Shown here: piece after piece, positions 1-8,726 of the stretch | Layout of the letters: every line of letters starts with the position of its first letter | How positions within the stretch are numbered: the first letter of the stretch is position 1 | From: Calothrix sp. 336/3 | GTDB taxonomy: Bacteria; Cyanobacteriota; Cyanobacteriia; Cyanobacteriales; Nostocaceae | Length of the DNA: 64,000 bases | Direction of reading: 5' to 3' | Assembly: GCF_000734895.2 (NCBI RefSeq) | Contig: NZ_CP011382.1 | Coordinates: 3,388,700 to 3,452,699 of the forward strand | The notes under the pieces: generated by a model | What the model saw: the letters and a program-made list of their open reading frames with translations, nothing else | Databases searched by the model: none | Told to the model about the DNA's origin: nothing | Translations under genes and position numbers: made by a program

Positions 1-86
1 ACAAGGGTTTAGGAATGTACATCTGTCCTAGGGGGAAAGGTTAAGGGAAATATTACCCATTACCCATCGTCCATTGCTAAATCACT

Positions 87-115
87 AAAAACAATAGGAC
101 TGGAAATTCCAGTCC
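87..115 (-). terminator. Terminator-like hairpin after the ferredoxin gene
   Basis: A nearly perfect palindrome, GGACTGGAAATTCCAGTCC (97-115), is followed on the minus strand by a T-rich run (TATTGTTTTTAG). It lies about 40 bp past the ferredoxin stop codon and is the likely rho-independent end of the DUF2997-ycf35-ferredoxin operon. Confidence 0.6.
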
Positions 116-153
116 CGTGAATCATTTTATCGAAGTTCTTAAAATAATTGGGT

Positions 154-606
154 TTACTTACGCGGTTTGCGCAATTTCTGCTTTTTCCGTCGTTTTTCTG
201 TTGTTGCTACGGCATGATCTACCGGATAACCTACCACTGGAATGACTTGAAACTTGCGCTCCTCTTCCAATTGTTTTAATTCGGTGTAATCAACCCAGTG
301 AATACAATCAACAGGACAAGTATCAATCGCTTCTTGAATGATTTCTTCCCCATCGCCATCTTGACGAATAACGCGCGATCGCCCATAATCCGGCTCAATA
401 TAAAAAGTATTCCGAGCTACGTGAGCGCAGTGTTTACAACCAATACAGGTGATTTCATCCACATACACGCCCTTCTGACGCAGGAAACCGCCTAATTCTG
501 GTTCTAAACCTGAACGTTCGGAATCATCCCTCAAGAAACCACCCAACTCCGGTGCTAAACCAGAAGGGTTATCTTCCTGTTCTGGTGACGGAAGAAAGTC
601 AGACAT
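154..606 (-). CDS. Single-cluster [4Fe-4S] ferredoxin with N-terminal ELGGFLR repeats
   Basis: 150 aa. The core (about residues 46-105) carries C-x2-C-x2-C (CIGCKHC) and a later CP in DTCPVDC, the ligand pattern of a single [4Fe-4S] ferredoxin, so a soluble one-electron carrier is expected. The N-terminus is unusual: a 12-residue unit, SGLxPELGGFLR, occurs twice in tandem just before the ferredoxin fold. The C-terminal tail is very basic (RRKKQKLRKPRK). It is the third gene of a minus-strand operon after DUF2997 and ycf35. Its ATG overlaps the ycf35 stop codon by one base (TAATG), so translation is probably coupled. The DUF2997/Ycf35/ferredoxin trio recurs in cyanobacteria; the electron acceptor is not evident from the sequence. 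Confidence 0.9.
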   Translation of the reverse strand: MSDFLPSPEQEDNPSGLAPELGGFLRDDSERSGLEPELGGFLRQKGVYVDEITCIGCKHCAHVARNTFYIEPDYGRSRVIRQDGDGEEIIQEAIDTCPVDCIHWVDYTELKQLEEERKFQVIPVVGYPVDHAVATTEKRRKKQKLRKPRK

Positions 607-992
607 TACGCACTCCAGCGCTGTACAACTAAGCGAATTGAACCATCTTCATGATTCTGCTGTTCTGCAACTTGAAACCCTGCCCGTGTTGACTCTTTGA
701 CCACGGTATGGTATGCATAACGCTGGGTGACTTGGCGCAAAAAGCCTTCTACTGATAAATTTTGTTGCCAATACTGCAAATCAGCGACTAATTCGTACTC
801 TTTACCGTTCCATTTAAAGCCGACATCGTAGCCATTATCTTGCTCGATAGTCACTTCTGCGGCATGGGTTTGTCCTCGATAACCACGTACTTCCCGTGGT
901 CCCTGCTTCCAATCTACACCTAGGTCGGAAAGAGCGTCTTTCAAAGATTCAAGGTTACGGATCTGGGTCTTAATTTGGCTAAAATGTGACAT
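606..992 (-). CDS. ycf35: Ycf35 / DUF1257 family protein
   Basis: 128 aa. It begins MSHFSQIKTQIRNLESLKDAL, the typical Ycf35 start, and continues with the GYRGQ and GYDVGFKWNGKEYEL stretches characteristic of DUF1257. The family is encoded in cyanobacteria and some algal plastid genomes; its biochemical role is not established. The protein appears cytoplasmic, with no signal peptide or membrane segment. The gene lies 46 bp after the DUF2997 gene, and its stop overlaps the start of the ferredoxin gene. The arrangement suggests a joint function with the iron-sulfur protein, but that is inference. Confidence 0.9.
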   Translation of the reverse strand: MSHFSQIKTQIRNLESLKDALSDLGVDWKQGPREVRGYRGQTHAAEVTIEQDNGYDVGFKWNGKEYELVADLQYWQQNLSVEGFLRQVTQRYAYHTVVKESTRAGFQVAEQQNHEDGSIRLVVQRWSA

Positions 993-1038
993 GGTGGTTA
1001 TACAAAAACTACACAGTATTTGAACAATGTCTGAAAAC

Positions 1039-1251
1039 TTACCAGTCGCTGAAAGCTGTTTGTGTGTTTGCCACGCCAGATTGCTGTTGTACCTTGGCAG
1101 CGAAGAACTCTGAAGTTGGCTCCTGTGTCATTACTTGCCCTAACTGGGCTTCAATTGCGGCTGTAACCTCCGCGCAGGAAGCTCCTATAATGCCAGTAAC
1201 TTTCTCTTGTACCCGACCATCTGGATAGATGATGAATTCTAGTGTCTCCAT
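1039..1251 (-). CDS. DUF2997 small protein
   Basis: 70 aa from the ATG at 1251; an in-frame TTG four codons upstream is possible but the family normally starts near METLEFIIYPDGRV. The sequence EFIIYPDGRVQEKVTGIIGASC is the recognisable DUF2997 core, a small predicted alpha/beta protein of unknown function with one conserved Cys (GASC). It is the first gene of the minus-strand operon with ycf35 and the ferredoxin. The co-occurrence suggests that the three proteins act together, possibly in iron-sulfur or electron-transfer chemistry (inference). Confidence 0.8.
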   Translation of the reverse strand: METLEFIIYPDGRVQEKVTGIIGASCAEVTAAIEAQLGQVMTQEPTSEFFAAKVQQQSGVANTQTAFSDW

Positions 1252-1945
1252 GGGCTGTACCAACCGTGAATAGTACGCTGTAAATGTACTGCTCTAGCAA
1301 AAGGCTACAAAAATATAGCTTTCAGGATTAGCATTTTCCCTTAGCTACAAACTTGCCATTTGTTAACTAATGTTCCATTACTCAAAATATATATCTCAGA
1401 ATCTTTACAAAAATTATCTTTTTTATTAGGCAGCACATCTGTTATCTGTAAGTTTCTCTTAACCTAATCCATAAGTCAAGGTCAGGTTTTTCCGTGATGG
1501 GATGGCAAGAAAATCTGCCAAAATCCATGAAAGCTAAGACTCAGAAGCTTTTTAAGCCTATTTGTCTAGTAAAATTATTGAAACTCTTTATCATTACTAT
1601 TGGCAGTAAATTTATTAAGTAAGTATTAAGTCTGTGGGGGGAATGCAGAAATACGGATTTTTTGTCTACTTCGTCATCTTCAGCTTCCACCGACAACACC
1701 GCTTTGCAAGTGGACGTGAAAGGGATTTTTAAGCTAAAGTTGTAATGAGTTTGTTTTAGCATCAGCTAGTAAAAACCCCATTGTTGACCCATCAAACAAG
1801 TCTCTTTTGTGGTCTGTGACGTTCGTAACAGGCAAAGTCTCAGTCCAGATGCAAATATAGATACAGGTAATGAATGCGTAGATATATAAAATAATAAATA
1901 AACATTCAAAAGCAAAAATTACTTCAGCACTTAACAAACATTCAT
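1252..1945. other. Intergenic region between divergent operons
   Basis: About 690 bp between the minus-strand DUF2997 operon and the plus-strand fur-type gene; it must hold both promoters. It is AT-rich. Two short minus-strand frames (1541-1762 and 1734-1937) have no recognisable family or ribosome-binding site and are not called. I see no RNA gene or strong repeat. Confidence 0.5.
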
Positions 1946-2386
1946 ATGCAAACGCAGGAAATATCCACCAAACCGATTCGCTCTTTAGAAGATGCCCTTG
2001 ATAGGTGTCAGAATCTGGGTATGCGTGTCAGTCGCCAACGTCGTTTCATTTTAGAATTGTTATGGCAGGCAAATGAGCATCTCTCTGCTAGGGAAATTTA
2101 TGATCGCCTGAATTTAGATGGTAAGGCGATCGGTCACACTTCTGTGTATCAAAATTTAGAAGCTTTATCGACCCAGGGTATTATTGAGTGTATTGAGCGT
2201 TGCGATGGACGTTTATACGGTAATATCAGTGATTCCCACAGTCATGTTAACTGTATTGATACCAATCAGATTCTAGATGTGCATATCGAGTTACCGGAAG
2301 ATTTAATCAAATATGTGGAATCACAGACTGGTGTGAGAATCACTGACTATAGTATTAATTTTTACGGTTATAAACAAAAGCCCTAA
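1946..2386 (+). CDS. Fur-family transcriptional regulator, FurC/PerR-like
   Basis: 146 aa. The N-terminal winged helix spans about residues 15-85, with the Fur-type recognition region GHTSVYQNLEALSTQGIIE. The dimerisation/metal domain follows. The usual HHxHxxCxxC segment is replaced by HSHVNCIDTNQI, so there is no CxxC structural zinc pair. As I recall, the same departure is typical of Anabaena FurC, the PerR-type peroxide regulator, and the N-terminus (TKPIRSLEDALDRCQNLGMRVSRQRRFILELLW) also matches that subgroup. It is therefore probably a redox- or metal-responsive repressor. It is convergent with the NACHT gene, the two stop codons being one base apart. Confidence 0.85.
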   Translation: MQTQEISTKPIRSLEDALDRCQNLGMRVSRQRRFILELLWQANEHLSAREIYDRLNLDGKAIGHTSVYQNLEALSTQGIIECIERCDGRLYGNISDSHSHVNCIDTNQILDVHIELPEDLIKYVESQTGVRITDYSINFYGYKQKP

Positions 2387-2387
2387 C

Positions 2388-5300
2388 TTATCCGAAGACA
2401 GTTTCATCATCAGCGTAGTCACTGGTGGCAGATTCAGCTTCTGCGTCTATACCTATGTCTGATGATGCTTCCCCTTCAACACTCTCCATGATTCCCATAC
2501 CTTGTGTGTTTACCCAAGTGAGGGCATTATCTGTATTCTCTGGTAAGTTGCGTTCAGAGGGTTGAGATAATAGCTGTTTGATGGTTTGATATTGCTCAAG
2601 GTCAAAAATTGCCCCATTGAGGATAGTAGTTTCGCGGTTTTTGTCATCAATGATGACTTGAAACAGGCAGGCATTGGTTAAATTAGTTGTATTCAGATTC
2701 GCTTCTGCTAAATTAGCATAACTGAGATTGGCACCACTTAAGTTAGCTTGATGTAGGTTAGCTCCGCGCAGATTCACCCCTACTAAGTTGGCATTTATTA
2801 ACTGAGCTTTTTCTAGGTTTGCTCCTACCAAATTAGTATCACGTAAATCAGCATTAGTTAAATTGCTGTGTTGCAGATTTGCGTAATTGAGGGCAACTTG
2901 GGATAAAGAGATTTTAGGCAGTTGTAGATAACTTAAGCATTGGTAAAGGGTTTGGCTGACAGAGTTTTGATTGGGAAAAATCAAGATTTTTGTTATCAGA
3001 ATAGATAAGGCTTGGGGATGGAACTCTGTCACTTTCTCTGGCATACCACAGGGATAAAAGGGTTGCTTGATTTGCTGATGAATCACACAGAGTATCATAA
3101 AGACATTGAGACCAACTGCGGCGTTGATTTGCTCAATATTTAAAGAATTTCTCTGACTCTGAAAACTACGCCAAGCATTATGTGCCATCCCTTCATCTAG
3201 CCAGCGACTACGGCAATGGGCATACCAAAATGGTAAGAGTTGCTGAGAGAGTAATTGCAACAAGGATGGAGAATTTTTTTCTTGATATAACCCTTCGGTA
3301 ATTAATGCCAGAATTTGTGGACTCAGAACTCCATAACCCAATAAATTATATAATCTTTGAGCAAATTCCCCTGGAGCATCTATGAGAAAAACCTCTTCAC
3401 TATAGGAATTAAAACGTAGTTGAGTCAGCTGCTTGAGGTGATGAATAATAGCTTGGGCGCAGAGATATTCTCCTAAGAGAGCGTGGGCAAATTCTGTTTT
3501 GATTAACTCATTTTTTGTCCTTACTTGATGTCTGGGAAAAATATGGCTTACCTGCTCAAATACCAGGGAGCGGAAATAGAAAGGTGGAAGAGATGTTCCT
3601 TCAGCAACCTGAATACTATGGGTATGACTCTGTAGTATTGCCAAAGCAACTGCTTGCATTTGGGTGAAAATTTCTTGGGGGTGTTGGTTTTGGAGTAAAT
3701 TGGCGATCGCCTCTGGTGTACGGTGAATGTGACTACAACCAGGACGCATTAACATAGTACTGGCTCCTCCAGTTTGGGGATATCCCAATAACCAACGGGT
3801 TAATCTTTGGTAAATTTCCCACAACAGTGCAGCAGAAGACTGATGTTGTCGAGCTAGTACGATCTGGAAAATTTCCTCATCTAACAAACCGTCACGATGT
3901 AAGACACCCAAGAAAAATAGCATTAATGGTTGTCGTACTAAGGTAGATATTTGCGGAAAACGGGAATTAGCTAAAAATATTCCCCCTTGCTTGAGGAATA
4001 AAAAAAAGTTTTGTGCTATTGAAATAGATTGGATTTTTGTCCACTGTTGAAACCAGTTTTTCAGTTCATCTGGTTCTAGGGGTTGGATAGTTATACGTCT
4101 GACTGGTAAAGAAATTTCGGCACAAATGGCATTTAAATCACCCAAACGACTGGTAATCAGAATTTTGTGACGCAACTGAGACTGTAAAGCTTGTAATTGC
4201 TGCAAGAATACAACCTTTGCCCGTTCCCCGTAACCACTGGGTGGCAATTCATCCCAACCATCCAGGATTAAAATACAAGGAGGGTGATCGAGTTCCAGCC
4301 AAGTAGCTAAGTCAGTCAAGCTACTACCTGTAAATGCCGAGTTAAGAGTATCTGTTAAACTACTGCCATACGTAATATCTCTGAGGCGAATATATATTGG
4401 CATCCAATGGGGGTATAGATGTTGGGCAATATGTGCTGCCCAAGTCTGGCAAAAAGAGGTTTTACCATAACCTGCTGCCGACTCAATCACCGCGATCGCC
4501 TTCTCGTCCTGTTGCTGCACCCATGTGATTAAATCTACTGCGGTATTCTGCGCCTCCTCTGGTACTCCCCGTAATGGGATATAGATATCTTTCAGAGCAA
4601 AATATTCTGTAAATAGGGGTTCTGACTGACTAGTAAGTAAACTTGCTCGGTAACGCTCCCGACAGAGAAAAATTTTATCTGCGGTAGGGGTATTCACAGA
4701 TGTACTGGAATTGCCCATTCCAACTTTCCCGACAGCAGTACTGCTAACATCCCGCACCGCTAAACCGACAAATTTTTGTAACTGCGCTAAAGGTGCAGCA
4801 TTTTCGGCGATGACTGCCAATAAATGCCCATATAAGGAATGATTCAAACGCTGGGTAATTAATTTTGCTTCCCCTTCCTCCGCACCGTTGGCAATAAACC
4901 AAGCGACAGCAGCATTATTGATTTGTTGTACAAGTAAGGAATTGCTGACTTGAGACAAAGCTTGCTCTGCCTGGGTATCAGTAATTTTACTAGGTGATAG
5001 AGTTTTTAAAAATGCTTGTAATTGCACGTCGGATAGGGGTCGCACAGATGCGGGGGAAAAAACCATTGCCCGATCCAACCAAACTCTGTGCAAACTCAAC
5101 TCTTGCTCTAGAACTTGACGCAAACCACGCAGGTAGGCGATTTGGAAAGCTAACCAAGTCCCTTCATTGCGCTTTAGGGGCTTCTTATGGCTAAAACTGC
5201 GCAATAAACCTGCCGTCAGTTCGGCGATCGCCATCATCTCCGGTTCCACAGCACCAAGAGGTAATTCCAATACCTCAACCAAAGGACAGACATCAAAGGG

Positions 5301-5432
5301 AATCAGACTCTTCACTTCCATGTCTTGAGCGATACGAAAGGCAACCCCGGCTATTTGTCCTGGGGAAAATGCTTGAATTTGAGAAGCTTCGATGTGATTT
5401 TCTGTAAGCCAATGACGAATACTCAGGTTCAT
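2388..5432 (-). CDS. NACHT NTPase with C-terminal pentapeptide repeats
   Basis: 1014 aa. About 280 N-terminal residues have no recognisable domain. The NTPase core follows: Walker A SAAGYGKTS around residues 317-326 (G323 K324 T325) and an extended Walker B, ILILDGWDELPPSG, near residue 390, which is NACHT-like with small residues and WDE after the first Asp. A helical region of about 430 residues precedes a pentapeptide block at about 848-914 (units such as ADLRDTNLVGANL, ANLSGANLSYANL), and an acidic tail ends the protein. The architecture fits a STAND/NLR-like sensor; related bacterial NACHT proteins include anti-phage immune proteins, but cyanobacteria also carry many such proteins of unknown role. 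No effector domain is recognised. It starts divergently from the DUF3685 gene. Confidence 0.85.
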   Translation of the reverse strand: MNLSIRHWLTENHIEASQIQAFSPGQIAGVAFRIAQDMEVKSLIPFDVCPLVEVLELPLGAVEPEMMAIAELTAGLLRSFSHKKPLKRNEGTWLAFQIAYLRGLRQVLEQELSLHRVWLDRAMVFSPASVRPLSDVQLQAFLKTLSPSKITDTQAEQALSQVSNSLLVQQINNAAVAWFIANGAEEGEAKLITQRLNHSLYGHLLAVIAENAAPLAQLQKFVGLAVRDVSSTAVGKVGMGNSSTSVNTPTADKIFLCRERYRASLLTSQSEPLFTEYFALKDIYIPLRGVPEEAQNTAVDLITWVQQQDEKAIAVIESAAGYGKTSFCQTWAAHIAQHLYPHWMPIYIRLRDITYGSSLTDTLNSAFTGSSLTDLATWLELDHPPCILILDGWDELPPSGYGERAKVVFLQQLQALQSQLRHKILITSRLGDLNAICAEISLPVRRITIQPLEPDELKNWFQQWTKIQSISIAQNFFLFLKQGGIFLANSRFPQISTLVRQPLMLFFLGVLHRDGLLDEEIFQIVLARQHQSSAALLWEIYQRLTRWLLGYPQTGGASTMLMRPGCSHIHRTPEAIANLLQNQHPQEIFTQMQAVALAILQSHTHSIQVAEGTSLPPFYFRSLVFEQVSHIFPRHQVRTKNELIKTEFAHALLGEYLCAQAIIHHLKQLTQLRFNSYSEEVFLIDAPGEFAQRLYNLLGYGVLSPQILALITEGLYQEKNSPSLLQLLSQQLLPFWYAHCRSRWLDEGMAHNAWRSFQSQRNSLNIEQINAAVGLNVFMILCVIHQQIKQPFYPCGMPEKVTEFHPQALSILITKILIFPNQNSVSQTLYQCLSYLQLPKISLSQVALNYANLQHSNLTNADLRDTNLVGANLEKAQLINANLVGVNLRGANLHQANLSGANLSYANLAEANLNTTNLTNACLFQVIIDDKNRETTILNGAIFDLEQYQTIKQLLSQPSERNLPENTDNALTWVNTQGMGIMESVEGEASSDIGIDAEAESATSDYADDETVFG

Positions 5433-5573
5433 TTAATTACACAGTCAATCTGTCCACCGCACTTATCATTTATACTGCCAAAATTGGTTATTGTATGGAA
5501 GATATGCAAAATTTCTAGGAACAATATAGGCATAGACAGAGGAAAATACTTGTAATTTCTCATTTTTGATTCT

Positions 5574-7262
5574 ATGAGCGATCGCCCTCTTAAGGTACTT
5601 TTAATGGAGCAAGATGCAATTTTTCGTCTTGGTTTTAAAGTAGCCTTGGAAAGATTCTCTGATATCCAAGTCGTATCAGAGGCAGAAAACCAAACTAGAA
5701 CCCTAGAAATCCTCGCAGAACTATTTCAACAAGATTCCCCAGCAATCAACCTGATTGTCCTGGAATTAGGATTCCTGACTCAATCTGCTGGGTTACAATT
5801 TTGCCGTCAACTGACAGAACAGTATCCCCAGCTACCCGTCCTCCTTTTGAGTTCCTTACAAGACCAGAAGTTTTTAGAAAACATCAAAAATACTGGTATT
5901 GCTGGATACTGCCCTAAGGGTACACCAGTATCTAATTTAGTGACTATTATGCGATCGCTACTGGTGGGTGGTAGTTATTGGTTTATTCCTCAGATAGAAT
6001 CTTCCCTTCCTGCCAAAAAAAATCTAGGAATTAGTCAATTTTTGACAAACCTCGGTTTATCTGGAGATTCCCAAATCAATGAAAATTTGCAGAGAGTCTC
6101 CACTCAATTACAGCAACCGGGATTATCGTTACTGGAAAAGGCAATTCTTGCAGGACAAAGAAGAGAACTTCTCACTTCCCGTTGGTTGGTAAATCATCTT
6201 TTTCCCCCATCCCCTGGGGATACAGGAAATACCCCCTCCTCTCCTGGCAATTCATCAGAAATTACTCTGCCACCCCATCCCCCAATTGATAACTCTGCGT
6301 TGCTGAGTCCCCGGGGTTTACAAGCTCAGATATTCACATCATGCATTCATAAATTACAGTTTTCTCTAGAAAATCTCAGCGATATTGCTTTAGAAATTGA
6401 TATCTTACGAGAAGATAAAAAAAGAGAATTACTTTATATTATTATTCAGAAATTCACTGACAGCTTAGATGCTTTACGTGATGCAAATATGACATCTGCG
6501 GAAGTATCAACAATGCACATCAAGGTACTAACGGATATTTGGCAATCAACAATCACGGAATTTTTTGGCAAATTTGCGCAAATTAAAATTAATCAGCAAA
6601 ATATTGCCATTACTCCTATCCTGCTGCAAAGTCAATCTACTGTTCAAGAATCGATTTTACTGCGAATTCCTTTTTTACTTGAACTCTATAATTACTTATT
6701 ATTTCAGGAAGCACTGAGAATTGATAATGCTATTTATCCACCATATAGCTTAGAAGCTCAAGAATATGCAGAAATCATTCTCGAAAATTTCTTAATTCAA
6801 ACGGCAAATTCTGTCATCCAACCTCTCTTAAACTATTTAGCAGATGTAGAAGAAATTAAATATAATTTCTATGACCGTCGCTTAATTTCCACAAGAGAAA
6901 TTGAAAAGTTTCGCAATAACCTCTCTTGGAAATATCGCATACGCGATTATATTGATGAACCGAGGTCAATTTTTGAAAGTCGTTATGATATATTTGTCTT
7001 TTCCTTTCGAGGGATTGCCAAAACTGCCATCTATGCACCTCGAAACCAAGAACTATTATCCCTATCAGGTATTCCTTTAATTGTGACCTTAGGTTTAGAA
7101 TTTGGGGACGCGATCGCCCCCCGATTAAAATCCCTCCTATCCTTGCTAGGTAACGGTGTCGTCTTCCTACTTACCCAAGTTGTGGGACGGGGTTTAGGGT
7201 TAATTGTCCGGGGAATCCTGCAAGGAATGGGGAATGTTTCATTTCTAGATCGCAAGAAGTAA
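5574..7262 (+). CDS. DUF3685 (Ycf55-like) protein with degenerate receiver domain
   Basis: 562 aa. Residues 1-130 resemble a response-regulator receiver (PLKVLLMEQDAIFRLGF, PVLLLSS, GYCPKGTP). The expected phosphoacceptor Asp is missing: the beta-3 strand reads LIVLELGFL, with Glu. It is therefore probably a pseudo-receiver. The remainder is the DUF3685 region, related to plastid Ycf55, ending with a hydrophobic, Gly-rich segment (GNGVVFLLTQVVGRGLGLIVRGILQG) that may associate with membrane. A HIP1 site overlaps codons 2-4. The function of the family is unknown. The gene is monocistronic, and a hairpin repeat (7268-7290) follows its stop. Confidence 0.8.
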   Translation: MSDRPLKVLLMEQDAIFRLGFKVALERFSDIQVVSEAENQTRTLEILAELFQQDSPAINLIVLELGFLTQSAGLQFCRQLTEQYPQLPVLLLSSLQDQKFLENIKNTGIAGYCPKGTPVSNLVTIMRSLLVGGSYWFIPQIESSLPAKKNLGISQFLTNLGLSGDSQINENLQRVSTQLQQPGLSLLEKAILAGQRRELLTSRWLVNHLFPPSPGDTGNTPSSPGNSSEITLPPHPPIDNSALLSPRGLQAQIFTSCIHKLQFSLENLSDIALEIDILREDKKRELLYIIIQKFTDSLDALRDANMTSAEVSTMHIKVLTDIWQSTITEFFGKFAQIKINQQNIAITPILLQSQSTVQESILLRIPFLLELYNYLLFQEALRIDNAIYPPYSLEAQEYAEIILENFLIQTANSVIQPLLNYLADVEEIKYNFYDRRLISTREIEKFRNNLSWKYRIRDYIDEPRSIFESRYDIFVFSFRGIAKTAIYAPRNQELLSLSGIPLIVTLGLEFGDAIAPRLKSLLSLLGNGVVFLLTQVVGRGLGLIVRGILQGMGNVSFLDRKK

Positions 7263-7267
7263 CTGTA

Positions 7268-7290
7268 GGGATGCGATACATCGCATCTCT
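7268..7290. repeat. Hairpin of the GATGCGATACATCGCATC type
   Basis: GATGCGA-tacA-TCGCATC inverted repeat just after the DUF3685 stop, resembling the AGAGACG...CGTCTCT hairpins seen at 43943 and near 59475. Such hairpins are interspersed through cyanobacterial genomes. It may also act as a weak terminator. Confidence 0.45.
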
Positions 7291-7329
7291 CGAAATTATA
7301 CCAATTCACGCAAGTGCTGATACAAATAA

Positions 7330-7538
7330 AGCAGGTTCTTCATTAAATGTTATGCCAAACTATTAGTTAAACATCAAAATTTGCTTTTAAATATCGCTCG
7401 TGAAGAGGCCTTTTTTAGCCAAGAAATCCGTCAACTTTTTTATGGGCAAGGAAAACAAACTTATCGGATTTTTTTACGCTTCTTGATGACCAGCCTCTTC
7501 CTACTGTGAGAATTTTACACACTCGTCATGGGTCATAA
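7330..7538 (+). pseudogene. Remnant of a ParE/RelE-type toxin gene
   Basis: Translating from about 7330 gives a frame without a start codon (KCYAKLLVKHQNLLLNIAREE, then FFSQEIRQLFYGQGKQTYRIFF). It loses the pattern in a T-run near 7470-7476. After a one-base shift the sequence resumes as TLLDDQPLPTVRILHTRHGS and a stop at 7536-7538. YRIFFTLLDD...VRILHTRHG matches the C-terminal half of cyanobacterial ParE/RelE-family toxins (typically YRILFTI...VRVLHIRHGAR). The N-terminal part and the antitoxin are absent. A frameshifted, 5'-truncated relic lying 78 bp upstream of a live toxin-antitoxin pair. Confidence 0.55.
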
Positions 7539-7615
7539 CAGATAATTGGCGAGCCGGAGGTAGAAGATTCATCATTGTGGTATAATTATCTGTAACTCGA
7601 TTTAATGAATTCGTT

Positions 7616-7870
7616 ATGAAAATCCAACAAATTATCGAGCGTGAAGGTATCGTTCATAGCGACCCGGAAATTATGAGCGGAGTCCCTGTATTTGTTGGTA
7701 CACGGGTTCCCCTACAAACTTTTTTCGATTACCTAGAAGGTGAATCAGGTTTAGCTGAGTTTCTTGAAGATTTTCCTCATTTAAAAACAGCAGCATTACA
7801 AGTTTTGGAAACTATAGCGAAAGCTATGTTAGTAGAGCAGGAGCGTGAAACTAGTGCTGATTCTGCTTGA
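7616..7870 (+). CDS. DUF433 antitoxin
   Basis: 84 aa. The sequence IVHSDPEIMSGVPVFVGTRVPLQTFFDYLE is the DUF433 signature (typically DPxIxxGxPxIxGTRIxV), a small winged-helix-like domain common in cyanobacterial toxin-antitoxin loci. It would bind the toxin encoded next and probably autoregulate the promoter. Its 3' end overlaps the PIN-like gene by 26 bp in another frame, so translation is coupled. The context supports a type II antitoxin; activity has to be inferred. Confidence 0.85.
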   Translation: MKIQQIIEREGIVHSDPEIMSGVPVFVGTRVPLQTFFDYLEGESGLAEFLEDFPHLKTAALQVLETIAKAMLVEQERETSADSA

Positions 7871-8222
7871 TGAAAATCTACTCAGTAAAAAGTTGAAAAA
7901 ACCTTTTCTAGATACAGGATATACCGTACAAAACGTCGAGGATATGGGCTGGCGAGGGACAAAAGATAGGGAGCTTTTAGCGATGGCAAATGCTTTCCCA
8001 TTTGATGTTTTCATTACATCTGATAAAAACTTGCCATATCAGCAAAATTTGCGAAATCTAGCGTTGCGGGTTGTGGTAATCAATGCCAGTAGCACCCGTC
8101 CCGATCGCCTACTACCTTTAGTAATACAAATTATCCCTCTGTTACCATCTTTAGTTCCTGGCTCCATCACCTTGATTGATGATGCGGGTAATGTAACCCC
8201 TTTTAATCCAAGCAATACATGA
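7845..8222 (+). CDS. DUF5615 PIN-like toxin
   Basis: 125 aa from a GTG at 7845; a GTG at 7854 (VLILLDENLL) is an equally plausible start. The start LILLDENLLSKKLKKPF, the later WRGTKDRELLAMA and the VFITSDKNLPYQQNL stretch give the spaced acidic residues (D...E; D; D) of the DUF5615 PIN-like nuclease fold. It is paired with and overlaps the DUF433 antitoxin, and the pair is intact. The predicted action is ribonuclease toxicity restrained by the antitoxin (family-based inference). No frameshift is visible. Confidence 0.85.
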   Translation: MKLVLILLDENLLSKKLKKPFLDTGYTVQNVEDMGWRGTKDRELLAMANAFPFDVFITSDKNLPYQQNLRNLALRVVVINASSTRPDRLLPLVIQIIPLLPSLVPGSITLIDDAGNVTPFNPSNT

Positions 8223-8726
8223 CTTTTCTAAATCAACAGATTGAAGGGCGATCGCTTACGCAGATTTATCAGTTCGCGGAACAATAAGTGCGATCGCAAA
8301 TTCACAAACTGATGCCAATTATCTGAACAATTACCTACTAGTCTTACTACATCACCATACACAGGGTAAGCGCATCTAATTTTGTAGTTCTTGATACAGA
8401 CAAAAAGCTTAAAAGTCTAATTGAATATCAATTTTTCATTGAAAATAGGATAAATTACCGTAAATGGCTGAAAAACATGGTTCAAATGGCTTTTTATGTT
8501 TTTAAACCATACAAAAACTAAAATATCAATCCCACGCTTTGGTCTAGCGTAGTAATTTTGAGCTTATTTGTGCCTTATGATGAACCCCAAAACTACCGTG
8601 TCGATAGGGTTTGAGATGCACTTACCCTAGGTAAAGAAAATAAAGGGAGAGGAGCATCCACACTCCTTTTTCTCTCCCCCTATTAAAAATCAATATAGTA
8701 ATCCGATATCTCCTATTCCCGATTAC
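8223..8726. other. Intergenic region without a gene
   Basis: About 500 bp between the DUF5615 gene and the end of cobW. It holds several HIP1-like GCGATCGC/GCGATCGCA sites and a purine/pyrimidine-rich segment near 8642-8685 that could fold on the minus strand as a terminator for the cobW transcript. I see no ORF with a recognisable product. Confidence 0.5.

Noticed and set aside
1541..1937. Two short minus-strand frames in the fur upstream region
   Set aside because: No ribosome-binding site, family resemblance or sensible composition; they overlap each other in AT-rich promoter DNA.
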